Shown here in pieces: positions 1 through 8,183 of a DNA stretch of 64,000 nucleotides. The notes under the pieces were generated by a model. It did not search any database. It was not told the DNA's origin and saw nothing but the letters and a program-made list of their open reading frames with translations. Origin of the DNA: Endozoicomonas sp965199185 (GTDB lineage: Bacteria > Pseudomonadota > Gammaproteobacteria > Pseudomonadales > Endozoicomonadaceae). The stretch covers positions 186,001 through 250,000 of the forward strand of contig CBDAQW010000013.1 in the NCBI GenBank assembly GCA_965199185.1, written 5' to 3'. Both the position numbers and the translations under genes were made by a program. Within the stretch, counting starts at the first letter, position 1. Each line of letters opens with the position of its first letter.

Positions 1-904
1 ACAGTTCCATCACGCTGTCAGCAGGCTTGATGTCGCTGGTCAGCAGGAGACCAGCCAGTGGCACACCATTCAAAGCCGCCATACAAGTAGCCAGAATGAT
101 GTCATCGCGGTCTCCCGGAGTAATGACCAGATTACCGGGCTTCAAGTGATGGATCATGTTGGCAGGTGTACGGGCACTCAGCGTGTAAGAAGTAACCCGA
201 CGGTTTTCCTGCTCCCCCTGATTGATGATTTTAGCACCCAAAAACTCTGAAATATCGCGGGTACGAGGCGAAGACAATGCTGTATCAAAAGGAATGTAAC
301 CCAGTGGCTGGAATGATTTGCGACCAAATTCCGGCAGATTGACGAACTTGTCGCCATCTCGTAACTGGGTCATTTTTTCTTCATCCAGTTTGTTCAGGGT
401 ATAACCCACCACTTTCGGGTTCTTGATACCACCAAAGCTATCGGCTGCAATTTCCAGTTTGCTGGCGAGCTCTGGAAGCGCATCATCCGATGGCTCAGAG
501 ACCAGAATAATTTCAGCATTCAGTGTTTTGGCAACATCGCTGTTCAGGCGGTTGGCGTAAGGCATTTCACGGGTTGGCACCAAACCTTCAACGACGACAA
601 TTTCGGCATCTTCGGCGGCTTCATTAAACAGGGCAACGATCTCCTCCATCAGCACATCGCCTTTGTTGTCACCCAACAGGTCTTCAGCACGATGCGAGGT
701 GATAGGCGCAGGCGGTTCGTGATCCATAATGCGCTGAACCAGTTTGGTAGAGCGTTCCGGCCCTTTATCACCAATGTTCAGCTGAGCAATAGGTTTGAAG
801 AACTTTACTCGCAGACCCAGGTTGTCGAGGGCACGCACCAGACCAAGGGATACGGATGTCAGGCCGACACCGTAACGAGTTGGCGCCAAGAAAAATGTAC
901 GCAT
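1..904 (-). CDS. pta: Phosphate acetyltransferase, N-terminal part (runs off the window)
   Basis: This enzyme interconverts acetyl-CoA and acetyl phosphate in the cytoplasm, the partner step to acetate kinase. The reverse-strand frame opens with ATG at 904-902 and stays open to the window edge for about 301 codons, so the C-terminal catalytic domain lies outside. The visible part is the N-terminal P-loop-like regulatory domain of long Pta proteins: it begins MRTFFLAPTRYGVGLTSVSL and continues with the FFKPIAQ motif, followed by a DRTGG-type region. It lies downstream of ackA on the same strand, the usual gammaproteobacterial ackA-pta order, with a 147-base gap that contains a hairpin. Identity is firm; length and active site cannot be checked here. 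Confidence 0.93.
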   Translation of the reverse strand, partial: MRTFFLAPTRYGVGLTSVSLGLVRALDNLGLRVKFFKPIAQLNIGDKGPERSTKLVQRIMDHEPPAPITSHRAEDLLGDNKGDVLMEEIVALFNEAAEDAEIVVVEGLVPTREMPYANRLNSDVAKTLNAEIILVSEPSDDALPELASKLEIAADSFGGIKNPKVVGYTLNKLDEEKMTQLRDGDKFVNLPEFGRKSFQPLGYIPFDTALSSPRTRDISEFLGAKIINQGEQENRRVTSYTLSARTPANMIHHLKPGNLVITPGDRDDIILATCMAALNGVPLAGLLLTSDIKPADSVMEL

Positions 905-978
905 GACCGGTTTATCCAGCTATTGTCAGACTCTCGTGACCACAGAAAATATCGGTTGCCACCAGATAGTTTATATAG

Positions 979-1004
979 AAACAGGAGGCCATGACCTCCT
1001 GTTT
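979..1004 (-). terminator. Palindromic hairpin in the ackA-pta gap
   Basis: A perfect 10-bp stem (AAACAGGAGG paired with CCTCCTGTTT) with a 6-base loop lies between the ackA stop and the pta start. No U-tract follows on the reverse strand, so it may attenuate or protect the message rather than terminate it. The stem contains a Shine-Dalgarno-like GGAGG about 80 bases upstream of pta. Confidence 0.4.
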
Positions 1005-1051
1005 AATACAGCCAGCTTATGAGCAAACTGACTGTTCTCAAGCTCTGAGGA

Positions 1052-2236
1052 TTAAATCAGGGCAACGGTGTCACGAGCGATCATCAGCTCTTCGTTGGTG
1101 GCTACCACCATAGCCACGGTAGAACCTTCTTTAGTAATCACGCCGCTTTTGCCACGGAAGGTTTCGTCATTGGCTTTAGCATCCAGATCAAAACCAAAAA
1201 TGTTCAGACGCTTGATAACATTGGCACGGATAGTACTGGAGTTCTCACCAATACCACCAGTGAATACCAGCGCATCAATACTGCCCATTGCGGCAGCAAA
1301 GCCAGCCAATTTCTTGGCTAGAACGTTGCAGAATACATCGAGCGTCAGCCTGGCTTGTTCGTTACCTTCAGCAAAAGCTTCTTCGATAACACGGCAGTCA
1401 CTGTCCAATCCAGACAGACCGAGTAAACCGGACTTTTTGTTCAAGAGTTCAGTGATCTCATCCAGGCTGTAGCCCAGTTCCTTATTGAGAAAACTGAACA
1501 GGTTAGGGTCTACATCGCCAGAACGAGTCCCCATAACCAGACCTTCCAGTGGAGTCAGCCCCATAGTGGTATCAATAGACTTACCATTTTTAACCGCACA
1601 GGCAGAAGCACCATTACCCAGATGAGCAATCATGATGCTGCTGTTATTAATATCCATACCCAGCATATCTGCAGCCGCCTGGCTCACGTAACGATAGCTG
1701 GTACCGTGTGCACCGTAACGGCGTACACCGTGTTCCTTGTAGAGGTTGTAAGGAATAGCGTACAGATAAGTCTCTGCAGGCATGGTCTGGTGGAAAGCGG
1801 TATCAAATACTACAGTTTGCGGCAATTCAGGGAAGTATTTCTGAGCAGCACGAATACCGGTCAGGTTAGCCGGGTTGTGCAGAGGAGCCAGATGGCTGTT
1901 TTCCTCAATCGCTTTCAGAGCTTCATCGGTGACCAGACAAGACTGAGTGAATGTTTCGCCACCATGTACCACGCGATGACCGACAGCCGTAATGCTATCC
2001 ATCAGGTTATTATCGCGAAGCAGCCCAAGCAAAGCTTCAATAGCGGCATCATGATCTGCTTCACCTAACTGCTGAGTCGTCTTGTTGCCGTTGATTTTCC
2101 AGGTAATGGAAGCTTCAGAGCTTCCCATACGCTCTGCAATACCGTTGATGCTCTCTTCTTCTGTGACTGGATTCATCACTGCGAACTTGAGGGAAGAACT
2201 ACCGCAGTTGATAACCAGAACGCTGTCTTTGCTCAT
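1052..2236 (-). CDS. ackA: Acetate kinase
   Basis: Acetate kinase makes ATP and acetate from acetyl phosphate, or the reverse, in the cytoplasm. The 394-residue protein is normal family length. The N-terminal phosphate-binding signature INCGSSSLK (residues 9-17), the GHRVVHGGE signature (around residue 88), FDTAFHQTMP with the catalytic Asp, and GTRSGDVDP are all present. I chose the ATG at 2236-2234 (MSKDSVLVINCG) rather than an in-frame start 27 bases upstream because the family begins here and an AAAGAG ribosome site lies just before it. It is first in an ackA-pta pair. Confidence 0.97.
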   Translation of the reverse strand: MSKDSVLVINCGSSSLKFAVMNPVTEEESINGIAERMGSSEASITWKINGNKTTQQLGEADHDAAIEALLGLLRDNNLMDSITAVGHRVVHGGETFTQSCLVTDEALKAIEENSHLAPLHNPANLTGIRAAQKYFPELPQTVVFDTAFHQTMPAETYLYAIPYNLYKEHGVRRYGAHGTSYRYVSQAAADMLGMDINNSSIMIAHLGNGASACAVKNGKSIDTTMGLTPLEGLVMGTRSGDVDPNLFSFLNKELGYSLDEITELLNKKSGLLGLSGLDSDCRVIEEAFAEGNEQARLTLDVFCNVLAKKLAGFAAAMGSIDALVFTGGIGENSSTIRANVIKRLNIFGFDLDAKANDETFRGKSGVITKEGSTVAMVVATNEELMIARDTVALI

Positions 2237-2555
2237 AAAACTCTTTACCAGTAAAAAAATCAATTGTGCCAGGGGAAATAATCACCCGCAGTCTCGGCCA
2301 GAAGAGATCATTATGATGATCGTGACGTGCAGGGCGTTGTTATAGTGCGGTTAAAAAACACACATTTGAACGTATTTTAACGCCATGATTGGATGTTCGT
2401 CAGCAAGTGTACCGATGATTCACGCAGTTGAAGCAGATAAAACGTAACCAGAAACTGCCTCCATTGCCTGCTAACATTATAACCTTTGACTCAAGTCAAT
2501 TGGACTGCGTATTGATGCGTATAGAGGCACCAGAGAGCCTCATCGTGAAAACCTG
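2237..2555. other. Intergenic region upstream of ackA
   Basis: This stretch of about 320 bases lies between ackA and the DUF805 gene, both leftward. It must hold the ackA promoter. I see no convincing consensus promoter, regulator palindrome or coding frame in it. Confidence 0.5.
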
Positions 2556-3434
2556 TTAACCCTTGTGATTAGATGCCATCCAGGCATCAGCAAACCCCAT
2601 AATTTCTGCAGGCAGAGTATTAGCTAACTGTAATAGCACTTCCTGATAAAACCAGGCAAAGGCTCCTGTGCAGAGTACGATTAATATGGGTATCCAGAAG
2701 CCAAACAATCGCGCCATATTGCCCGGCTCAGAAGGAACTTCCCCGTAAGTGTTCCATCTTTGAGTGCCTCCGGTAAATGCAAGCCAAAACAGAAAAAGCA
2801 GATTGAGACCGGGAATCAGCATAAATAGCCAAAGCCAGGCGGTTCGGTTCATATCATGCAGACGTAGACTAATGATCAGAATGAATAAAAAAACTGCCAG
2901 GCTATGCAGCCCGGCAGCCAGAACCAGTTGCTCCTGAATGGTCATAGGCCCTGTTAACTGTGGAAGATAATCGGGCAGCAGCCAGGCCAAAACCTCAAAC
3001 CAGCCTACCAACCATAACAGCGCCAGAAAACGTATTCGCCCTAGTCGGTTAGCCGGTTTGAAGGCGCGTTTTTTACCTGTGATTTTTTCTTCCGGATTCA
3101 CTGCCGCCGAACTGAGTACTGGATTCGCTCCCACAGGGCTACTGACTGTGTTGTCCGTTTTCTTAGCTTCAGATCCAGTCGCTGGCAGCTCCCGCTGACC
3201 ATCAACCGAAAGAATACGGCAGGCGGCTCCGGCTTTGATCAGAGCCTTCTCATATTGGCGTATTTTATCTTCAGGCAGATTCTTACGCACAACCACCGGA
3301 GCCCCGGAAAATAGACGCTGCATCTTGCTGTTTTCTACCTTGAATAGCGCCTGAAGGTTTTTCCGAACAGTATTTTCTGCAAAGCCGGGCTGGATTTTTC
3401 CTTCAAAAATCAGTTTGTAGAGTGGTTCCTGCAT
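2556..3434 (-). CDS. DUF805-family inner-membrane protein
   Basis: The C-terminal half (about residues 120-230) is a DUF805 domain: four hydrophobic segments and the family motif RLHDMNR followed by WLFMLIPG..NLLFLFWL and a GTQRWNTYG end. Residues 1-80 form a soluble domain (starting MQEPLYKLIFEGKIQPG) that I have seen in front of similar small membrane domains, then a Lys/Pro/Ser-rich linker. A further hydrophobic segment lies near the C terminus. I chose the ATG at 3434 because AGGA sits seven bases upstream; the longer frame to 3461 lacks a ribosome site. Function is unknown, and there is no obvious operon link to hemJ other than same strand and a 55-base gap. Confidence 0.7.
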   Translation of the reverse strand: MQEPLYKLIFEGKIQPGFAENTVRKNLQALFKVENSKMQRLFSGAPVVVRKNLPEDKIRQYEKALIKAGAACRILSVDGQRELPATGSEAKKTDNTVSSPVGANPVLSSAAVNPEEKITGKKRAFKPANRLGRIRFLALLWLVGWFEVLAWLLPDYLPQLTGPMTIQEQLVLAAGLHSLAVFLFILIISLRLHDMNRTAWLWLFMLIPGLNLLFLFWLAFTGGTQRWNTYGEVPSEPGNMARLFGFWIPILIVLCTGAFAWFYQEVLLQLANTLPAEIMGFADAWMASNHKG

Positions 3435-3489
3435 ATTCTGATCCTGCCGATAACTCATCAATGGAGTATCGGCACTACTGAGTCAGAAT

Positions 3490-3909
3490 TCAGAATGGTT
3501 TTACCACCACAAGCAGTACAACCCCCACCAGGAACAAAACAGGCACTTCATTGAATATCCTGAAAAATGTGTGGCTATGGCGACAGCTCTCACTTTTCAA
3601 CTGCTTCATGTAAACAAGGCAAAGATGATGATAAACCACGGTAAGGGCAACCAGTGTCAACTTGGCATGCATCCAGCCCATACCCATATAGCCGGGAATA
3701 TAAAATAACAGCCAGCCTCCCAATAACAGAGTTGCCACCATTGCAGGCGTACCAATTCCCCAGAACAGCTTGCGCTCCATGATCACAAAGCGATCCCGAC
3801 TGGTCTGATCTTCACTCATACGGTGATAAACAAACAGTCTTGGTAGATAAAACAATGCGGCAAACCAACAAGTCATGGCTACAATATGAAGTGCTTTAAT
3901 CCAGAGCAT
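3490..3909 (-). CDS. hemJ: Protoporphyrinogen IX oxidase HemJ
   Basis: HemJ oxidises protoporphyrinogen IX to protoporphyrin IX, the penultimate step of haem synthesis, in the inner membrane. The 139-residue protein has the typical four membrane segments, the N-terminal LWIKALHIVAMTCWFAALFY with the conserved His, and the WMHAKL motif with the conserved Lys. Its length fits the family (about 140). The start at 3909 is supported by GGGA seven bases upstream. The gene is followed, on the same strand, by the DUF805 gene. Confidence 0.88.
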   Translation of the reverse strand: MLWIKALHIVAMTCWFAALFYLPRLFVYHRMSEDQTSRDRFVIMERKLFWGIGTPAMVATLLLGGWLLFYIPGYMGMGWMHAKLTLVALTVVYHHLCLVYMKQLKSESCRHSHTFFRIFNEVPVLFLVGVVLLVVVKPF

Positions 3910-3980
3910 GAATAATCCCAGAAACTCAAATAATTCAGTGCCTCACTATATACAGAACAGCATGAAACAGCATAAAAAAA

Positions 3981-4868
3981 ATGTCATCCCTATTTGTTAA
4001 GCAGCTGACGACACTCGATTTCAGTTACCTTTGCAGTGAGCGCGGCCTGGTCGGTGAGACTTGGCTGGTTGATGTGAGCCTATCAGGTGAGCTGAATGAG
4101 CAAGGTATGGTTTTTGACTTCGGGCATGTCAAAAAGCAGATCAAAGCCTCTCTTGACCGGCTGGCTGATCACCGTCTTCTGGTGCCCGTCGCTTCTGATG
4201 CAATCAGTATTGTGACCAGTGATGATCAGTTGCAAATCAGGCTCACATCTTCATGGGGCATAATAGAATGCGCCTGTCCGATTCAGGCCGTATTACTGGT
4301 GGATCATCAGGAAATCAGTCGTGACAGCCTCAAACCCATTTTGGAAGGCTACATTATGCAGGAACTTCCCAAAAATGTGTCTGGTGTTCACCTTCATCTT
4401 TATCATGAGTCCATAGACGGAGCCTTTTATCACTACAGCCATGGTCTAAAAAAACACCTTGGTAACTGCCAGCGCATTGCTCATGGCCATCGTTCCCGTG
4501 TCGAAATTTATTGTTGTGATGAAAGAGATTATGAGCTTGAACAGTATTGGGCTAACATCTGGCGGGATATCTACATTGCCACAAGGGAAGATTTAAAACG
4601 CACTTTTAGGATAAAAAATAAAAATTACCATCAATTCAGTTATATATCCGACCAGGGGTATTTTGAGCTAACCCTTCCCAGTGACCACTGCTATCTCATC
4701 GAAACCGACAGCACCATTGAGTTGCTGGCACAACATCTGGCTCAGGAGGTTGCTTTGGCAAAGCCGGAACAACCTGTCACTGTAGTGGCTTACGAAGGAT
4801 TTAATAAGGGTTCTTCTTGCAGCCATATTCTTTATTACATTGCCAACCCAGACATAGCACCTAAATAG
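3981..4868 (+). CDS. Double-domain 6-carboxytetrahydropterin synthase-like (PTPS/QueD fold) protein
   Basis: QueD/PTPS proteins of about 120 residues convert dihydroneopterin triphosphate in queuosine or pterin synthesis. This protein is 295 residues and shows two diverged copies of the fold. The first half has the family segment GMVFDFGHVKKQI and a DHRLL motif, but no N-terminal zinc-binding histidine cluster. The second half has NCQRIAHGHRSRVEIY, matching the Cys plus HGH zinc/catalytic motif. The two characteristic motifs are therefore spread over different halves, suggesting a duplication in which each half kept different parts. The start has a weak ribosome site. It stands alone, with no other queuosine genes nearby, so the pathway assignment is an inference. 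Confidence 0.65.
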   Translation: MSSLFVKQLTTLDFSYLCSERGLVGETWLVDVSLSGELNEQGMVFDFGHVKKQIKASLDRLADHRLLVPVASDAISIVTSDDQLQIRLTSSWGIIECACPIQAVLLVDHQEISRDSLKPILEGYIMQELPKNVSGVHLHLYHESIDGAFYHYSHGLKKHLGNCQRIAHGHRSRVEIYCCDERDYELEQYWANIWRDIYIATREDLKRTFRIKNKNYHQFSYISDQGYFELTLPSDHCYLIETDSTIELLAQHLAQEVALAKPEQPVTVVAYEGFNKGSSCSHILYYIANPDIAPK

Positions 4869-4971
4869 ATGATATCTATGAACTATGCTTTTAAAAGCTG
4901 TTTATGATCTTTTGCACTTACAACAAGAGTATGAATAGCTTCTAAGATTACCTACCCAAAAAGGAGTTGAT

Positions 4972-5637
4972 ATGGGACTGGATAACATCAACGACCGACC
5001 AGCGCAGCCTGACCCTCACATTGATCGTGAGCTCGCCCCCGGAGCAGAAGATAAAGTAGAAACTGAAAACCAGACTTCTTTTGAAAATGCACGTAGCCAC
5101 ATGGAAGAGATGCTGCAAATGAATTTTGGTGTGATCAATGAGTTGCTTGGACAGATTGTCGCCGTCAACCCGTTTCGCCTTGATATGGTACAAGGCAAAC
5201 AGCCAGAGCTGGCTGCTATTGATGCCAGTAACGAACCTAAAGGTACTCCGGTTGCCCCCGTGGGCAAAGCCAGTGCTTCTGCCTATATCAGCGGCCTTCA
5301 GCACATTAACGACGCACTCACCACTCACAACGCCCAGGTTCAGCAAGCTTTTGATGCTCTGGCTTTATCACGCTCTGGACGAAAGCCGGACTTATTCAAT
5401 CACGGTGTCGAATACGAAAAGCTGATGACCATGGTCAATCAGGCGCAAAGCCGACTCCACCAGCTAGGTAACCTGCTGCCTGAAACCCTGCCAGAAAACA
5501 CCGGCTCAAATCTAAACGAATTGATGCCCGAGTTCAGTGAAAAACTGGTTCAATACGATGGCAGCTTCCAATACCTACAGGTAGCAGTGAATGCCAACTT
5601 ACAAGAAGCCATGAAAGCAGCTAAACAGCGTCGATAA
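4972..5637 (+). CDS. Unrecognised soluble 221-residue protein
   Basis: I do not recognise this protein. It is preceded by a strong AAGGAG seven bases before the ATG, so it is very probably translated. It has no signal peptide or membrane segment. Residues 1-40 are acidic and low in hydrophobics. The rest looks helical, with several stretches that could form a helical bundle (for example around residues 100-180). It stands alone, with a weak terminator-like hairpin 40 bases downstream and an insertion-sequence remnant beyond. Nothing around it suggests a job. Confidence 0.7.
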   Translation: MGLDNINDRPAQPDPHIDRELAPGAEDKVETENQTSFENARSHMEEMLQMNFGVINELLGQIVAVNPFRLDMVQGKQPELAAIDASNEPKGTPVAPVGKASASAYISGLQHINDALTTHNAQVQQAFDALALSRSGRKPDLFNHGVEYEKLMTMVNQAQSRLHQLGNLLPETLPENTGSNLNELMPEFSEKLVQYDGSFQYLQVAVNANLQEAMKAAKQRR

Positions 5638-5678
5638 ACCACCCTGCTACAACCACATCCGTAAACCTTTTGCTGAAA

Positions 5679-5709
5679 AAAGGCTGCATCTGAAAAAAGG
5701 CAGTCTTTT
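5679..5709 (+). terminator. Possible weak terminator after the 221-residue gene
   Basis: AAAGGCTGC pairs with GCAGTCTTT (one G-U) across a 12-base loop and is followed by only four T residues. Its place, 40 bases after the stop, fits a terminator. Confidence 0.4.
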
Positions 5710-5776
5710 AAAGGACACTGAGCTTCGGGAAATGATGCAATCAGTGGGCGACTTTTGAGAGAGGACGGTGTACCTA

Positions 5777-5983
5777 TCATGCAGCCTCCCGAAGGCTGAG
5801 AACTTGTCTCAACGCGGTGGTATCAAATCCGGCAGTCAGTAGCACACGAATCCCCGCTGGACTGACAAAGGTTATACCGATTCCTGGCGCTTTCTTTGGT
5901 ATGAACCCTTGTGACAGAGCAACAGGGATCGACGGGTTATCATGGTAGCTTTCTGAATAGAGCTTCCTGAGTAATTGGAAGTA
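5777..5983 (-). pseudogene. Possible IS66-type accessory ORF (TnpA-like) remnant
   Basis: A reverse-strand frame without a start codon encodes a C-terminal tail ending GIRVLLTAGFDTTALRQVLS, which resembles the end of IS66-family accessory protein TnpA (a short beta strand pair followed by a leucine-rich helix). Its stop overlaps an ATGA whose frame begins MIGTPSS, similar to the usual TnpB start and the usual TnpA-TnpB overlap, but the TnpB frame then loses all similarity. I read this as an old fragment. The identification rests on pattern memory only. Confidence 0.38.
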
Positions 5984-6302
5984 TTAGTGTTCAGGATTGT
6001 TCAGTCGGAAAGTAGTTGTTGTTCTCCTGACGCTTACTTTTAAAAAGGTTTGCGCAAGCACAAACTAATCGTCAGGTCTGTCAATAATATTGAAAAATCG
6101 GTGTCGTATACTGATTGCATTCCTGTATTGTCCTCTGCAAACTACCCTTATAAACGATCTGTTAAACAGACTCTAAATTATCCATATTATCTCTTCACTT
6201 TTCCGGGCAGAAAGGCATCAAATTTTCAGCACTGCCAATCACCGGTAGACCATAATCATTCAGGCAGGTATTGTTAAGTTCATGACCGACGAGGAAAGCA
6301 AA
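5984..6302. other. Intergenic region upstream of dnaT
   Basis: These 320 bases hold no convincing gene. A 75-codon forward frame (6050-6277) has no ribosome site and no recognisable sequence. The region presumably contains the dnaT promoter; I could not pick out a clear one. Confidence 0.45.
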
Positions 6303-6725
6303 ATGTATATTCGTCAGCGAAATGCTGGCGCATTGCCCTGGGAACTCGACCCATCAGCTCAGCAACCTGAAGAGCACCCGGTGTTTGGGCAAACAGAGTC
6401 TCAACCCGTGGTCAGAGAAGGTGCCAGAGTTCAGCCTTTACCCGCTGACTTTGTGCCATCCGCTGAAATTGTCGAGTTTCTCAAAATACATCTGCAGATA
6501 CCGCCAGAATTTATTAAAATGCAGCTGATTGATTTCAAACTTTACTGGCATGAAACCGGCGAAGCGCGCAAGGCATGGCAAAACAAATTTAAATCGCACG
6601 TTATCTATCAATGGAAGCGGAGCCAAAGTGAAACAGGGCAAAGAGGTCATCAGTCAACAGCTGAAAAACTTACAGACCGGAGCTGGGATGAAGGCTTCGA
6701 GCTCGACTCCAGCCTCGACGAATAA
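6303..6725 (+). CDS. dnaT: Primosomal protein DnaT-like
   Basis: DnaT helps load the replicative helicase during replication restart. The C-terminal half (about residues 50-115) matches the DnaT domain: PSAEIVEFLKI, IPPEFIKMQLIDFKLYW, then G.A..AW..KFKSHVIYQW. The N-terminal part (MYIRQRNAGALPWELDPS) is variable. I chose ATG 6303 because GAGGA lies just upstream; an in-frame ATG at 6282 lacks a site. The last 38 bases overlap the next gene in another frame. Pairing with a helicase loader supports the role. Confidence 0.8.
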   Translation: MYIRQRNAGALPWELDPSAQQPEEHPVFGQTESQPVVREGARVQPLPADFVPSAEIVEFLKIHLQIPPEFIKMQLIDFKLYWHETGEARKAWQNKFKSHVIYQWKRSQSETGQRGHQSTAEKLTDRSWDEGFELDSSLDE

Positions 6726-7389
6726 TCGTTCTGGTCAACAGCGGGCTGGTCAGAGAAATGTTGCCGGTGCTGATCATGTGGATGCCATCAATGCATTGTT
6801 TACTTTGCTGGAAGATGGCTATCCTCTGAAATTTCGGCGAGCATTTCCTGCCCATGAGGATGTTATCCGGGCCAAACGGGTTTGGAAAAACTCACTGCAG
6901 GAATTCAGCCCTCGTCGTATTCTTCTGGCTGGGAAAAAAGCACTCGATACCTCCAAATTCTTTCCTGATCTCAGTGATATCAGAGAACTATGCAAATTCC
7001 GTTACGATGAGATGGGGTTGAAGGAGCCTTTGCAGGCTTATTACGAAGCCTGTTATGCACCAGAACAAACCCGTGATTATCACTGGTCGCACCTTGCCGT
7101 CTATCTTGCGGCGCGGGAAACCGGCTGGTTAACTCTACGCAGTCAAGAGCAGCGTGTGGCTTTTCCGATTTTTGAACGGAATTATGAAATTCTCTGCAAT
7201 CGGGTGCTGGAAGGCGAAGAGCTTGAAGCTTCGATTCTGAAAGGTCTCGAAGACAGGCGTAACAAAGAGATTACCCGCCGGGCAGAAGATGCCGCTGCAC
7301 AAAAACAACGGGAAGTGATGATTCAACAAGGTATCGACCCGGATAACAGTAAGGCAGCAAGACAGCGGCTACTGGATTCCCTGAAATAA
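6688..7389 (+). CDS. Lambda P-like replicative helicase loader
   Basis: The protein resembles the phage replication protein P family, which delivers DnaB helicase to DNA. Matching features are the INALFTLLEDGYPLKFRRAF opening, a later W..SL.EFSPRRI segment, FFPDLSDIRELCKF, and a C-terminal Tyr-rich helical part followed by a charged tail. The ATG at 6688 has GGAG five bases upstream; a GTG at 6628 is an alternative start that would extend it by 20 codons. It overlaps dnaT by 38 bases, so the two are probably co-translated and act together at the primosome. There are no other phage genes nearby, so this is a chromosomal, domesticated loader rather than a prophage. Confidence 0.72.
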   Translation: MKASSSTPASTNNRSGQQRAGQRNVAGADHVDAINALFTLLEDGYPLKFRRAFPAHEDVIRAKRVWKNSLQEFSPRRILLAGKKALDTSKFFPDLSDIRELCKFRYDEMGLKEPLQAYYEACYAPEQTRDYHWSHLAVYLAARETGWLTLRSQEQRVAFPIFERNYEILCNRVLEGEELEASILKGLEDRRNKEITRRAEDAAAQKQREVMIQQGIDPDNSKAARQRLLDSLK

Positions 7390-7403
7390 TAAGGCAACCG
7401 CTT

Positions 7404-8183
7404 TTGAAACTATTCGACAGCCATTGCCACTTAAACTTTCCTGAATTCGATAACGATAGGGTGCAGGTTATCCAACAGTGCAGAGCCAGAGGTTTATCAG
7501 GCCTTTGCATTCCTGCGACTCGTTCTGTCGAATGGTCTTCTCTGATCAATCTGGCTGGTATGCAAGGTTTACAGCAATACGTTGCTCTTGGTCTGCACCC
7601 CTACTTTCTCTCTGACCATAAGCCAGGCGATCTGGAGCAACTGGACTATTTGCTGAGCCAGAGACATGCTCATGTGGTTGCAGTGGGCGAAACCGGGCTG
7701 GATTTTTACAATCGAACTCTTTCCCAGAATGACCGGAATCAACAAATATTTCTGTTTACTGAACAAGTCAAACTGGCTGCAAACTATCAATTACCATTGA
7801 TTATTCATGCTCGCAAAAGTCACGATGTTATTTTAAAAATATTACGTTCGTTACCATCCATAGCAGGGGGTATCGTTCACGCTTTTTCCGGTAGTGAACA
7901 ACAAGCCCTACATTATATCGAACTGGGTTTTTTGTTAGGCTTTGGTGGCGGTATCACCTATCACCGCGCCGTAAAGACACGACAATTGGCAACTAACTTA
8001 CCCTTAAGTTCCATCGTTCTTGAAACCGATGCCCCCGATATGCCGCTTTCCGGATTTCAGGGGCAGCGTAACTCTCCTGATCGACTACCTCTTATCGCCC
8101 AATGCCTGGCTGAATTACGAGGGCTTAGTGTCTCAGAAGTTGCCGAGCAAACCACTAACAACTGTCTGAAACTCTTTCTTTAA
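7404..8183 (+). CDS. TatD-family metal-dependent hydrolase (YjjV-like)
   Basis: TatD proteins are TIM-barrel metal-dependent DNases or hydrolases of the cytoplasm. The 259-residue protein has the metal site DSHCHLNF at the N terminus, VGETGLDFY, the LIIHAR strand, GIVHAFSGS, and LETDAPDMPLSGFQG near the end; the last resembles YjjV. The start is TTG with AAGG nine bases upstream; no ATG fits. It lies 14 bases after the helicase-loader gene and is probably in the same operon. It converges with and overlaps the next gene by four bases. Confidence 0.88.
   Translation: MKLFDSHCHLNFPEFDNDRVQVIQQCRARGLSGLCIPATRSVEWSSLINLAGMQGLQQYVALGLHPYFLSDHKPGDLEQLDYLLSQRHAHVVAVGETGLDFYNRTLSQNDRNQQIFLFTEQVKLAANYQLPLIIHARKSHDVILKILRSLPSIAGGIVHAFSGSEQQALHYIELGFLLGFGGGITYHRAVKTRQLATNLPLSSIVLETDAPDMPLSGFQGQRNSPDRLPLIAQCLAELRGLSVSEVAEQTTNNCLKLFL

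Noticed and set aside
1622..2068. Forward-strand frame (148 codons) opposite ackA
   Set aside because: It is antisense to an unambiguous gene and has no recognised domain.
6050..6277. 75-codon forward frame before dnaT
   Set aside because: No ribosome site and no recognisable sequence; probably by chance.
6303..8183. Prophage, suggested by the lambda P-like protein
   Set aside because: Neighbours are chromosomal (DnaT, TatD) and no other phage genes, integrase or attachment sites are present.
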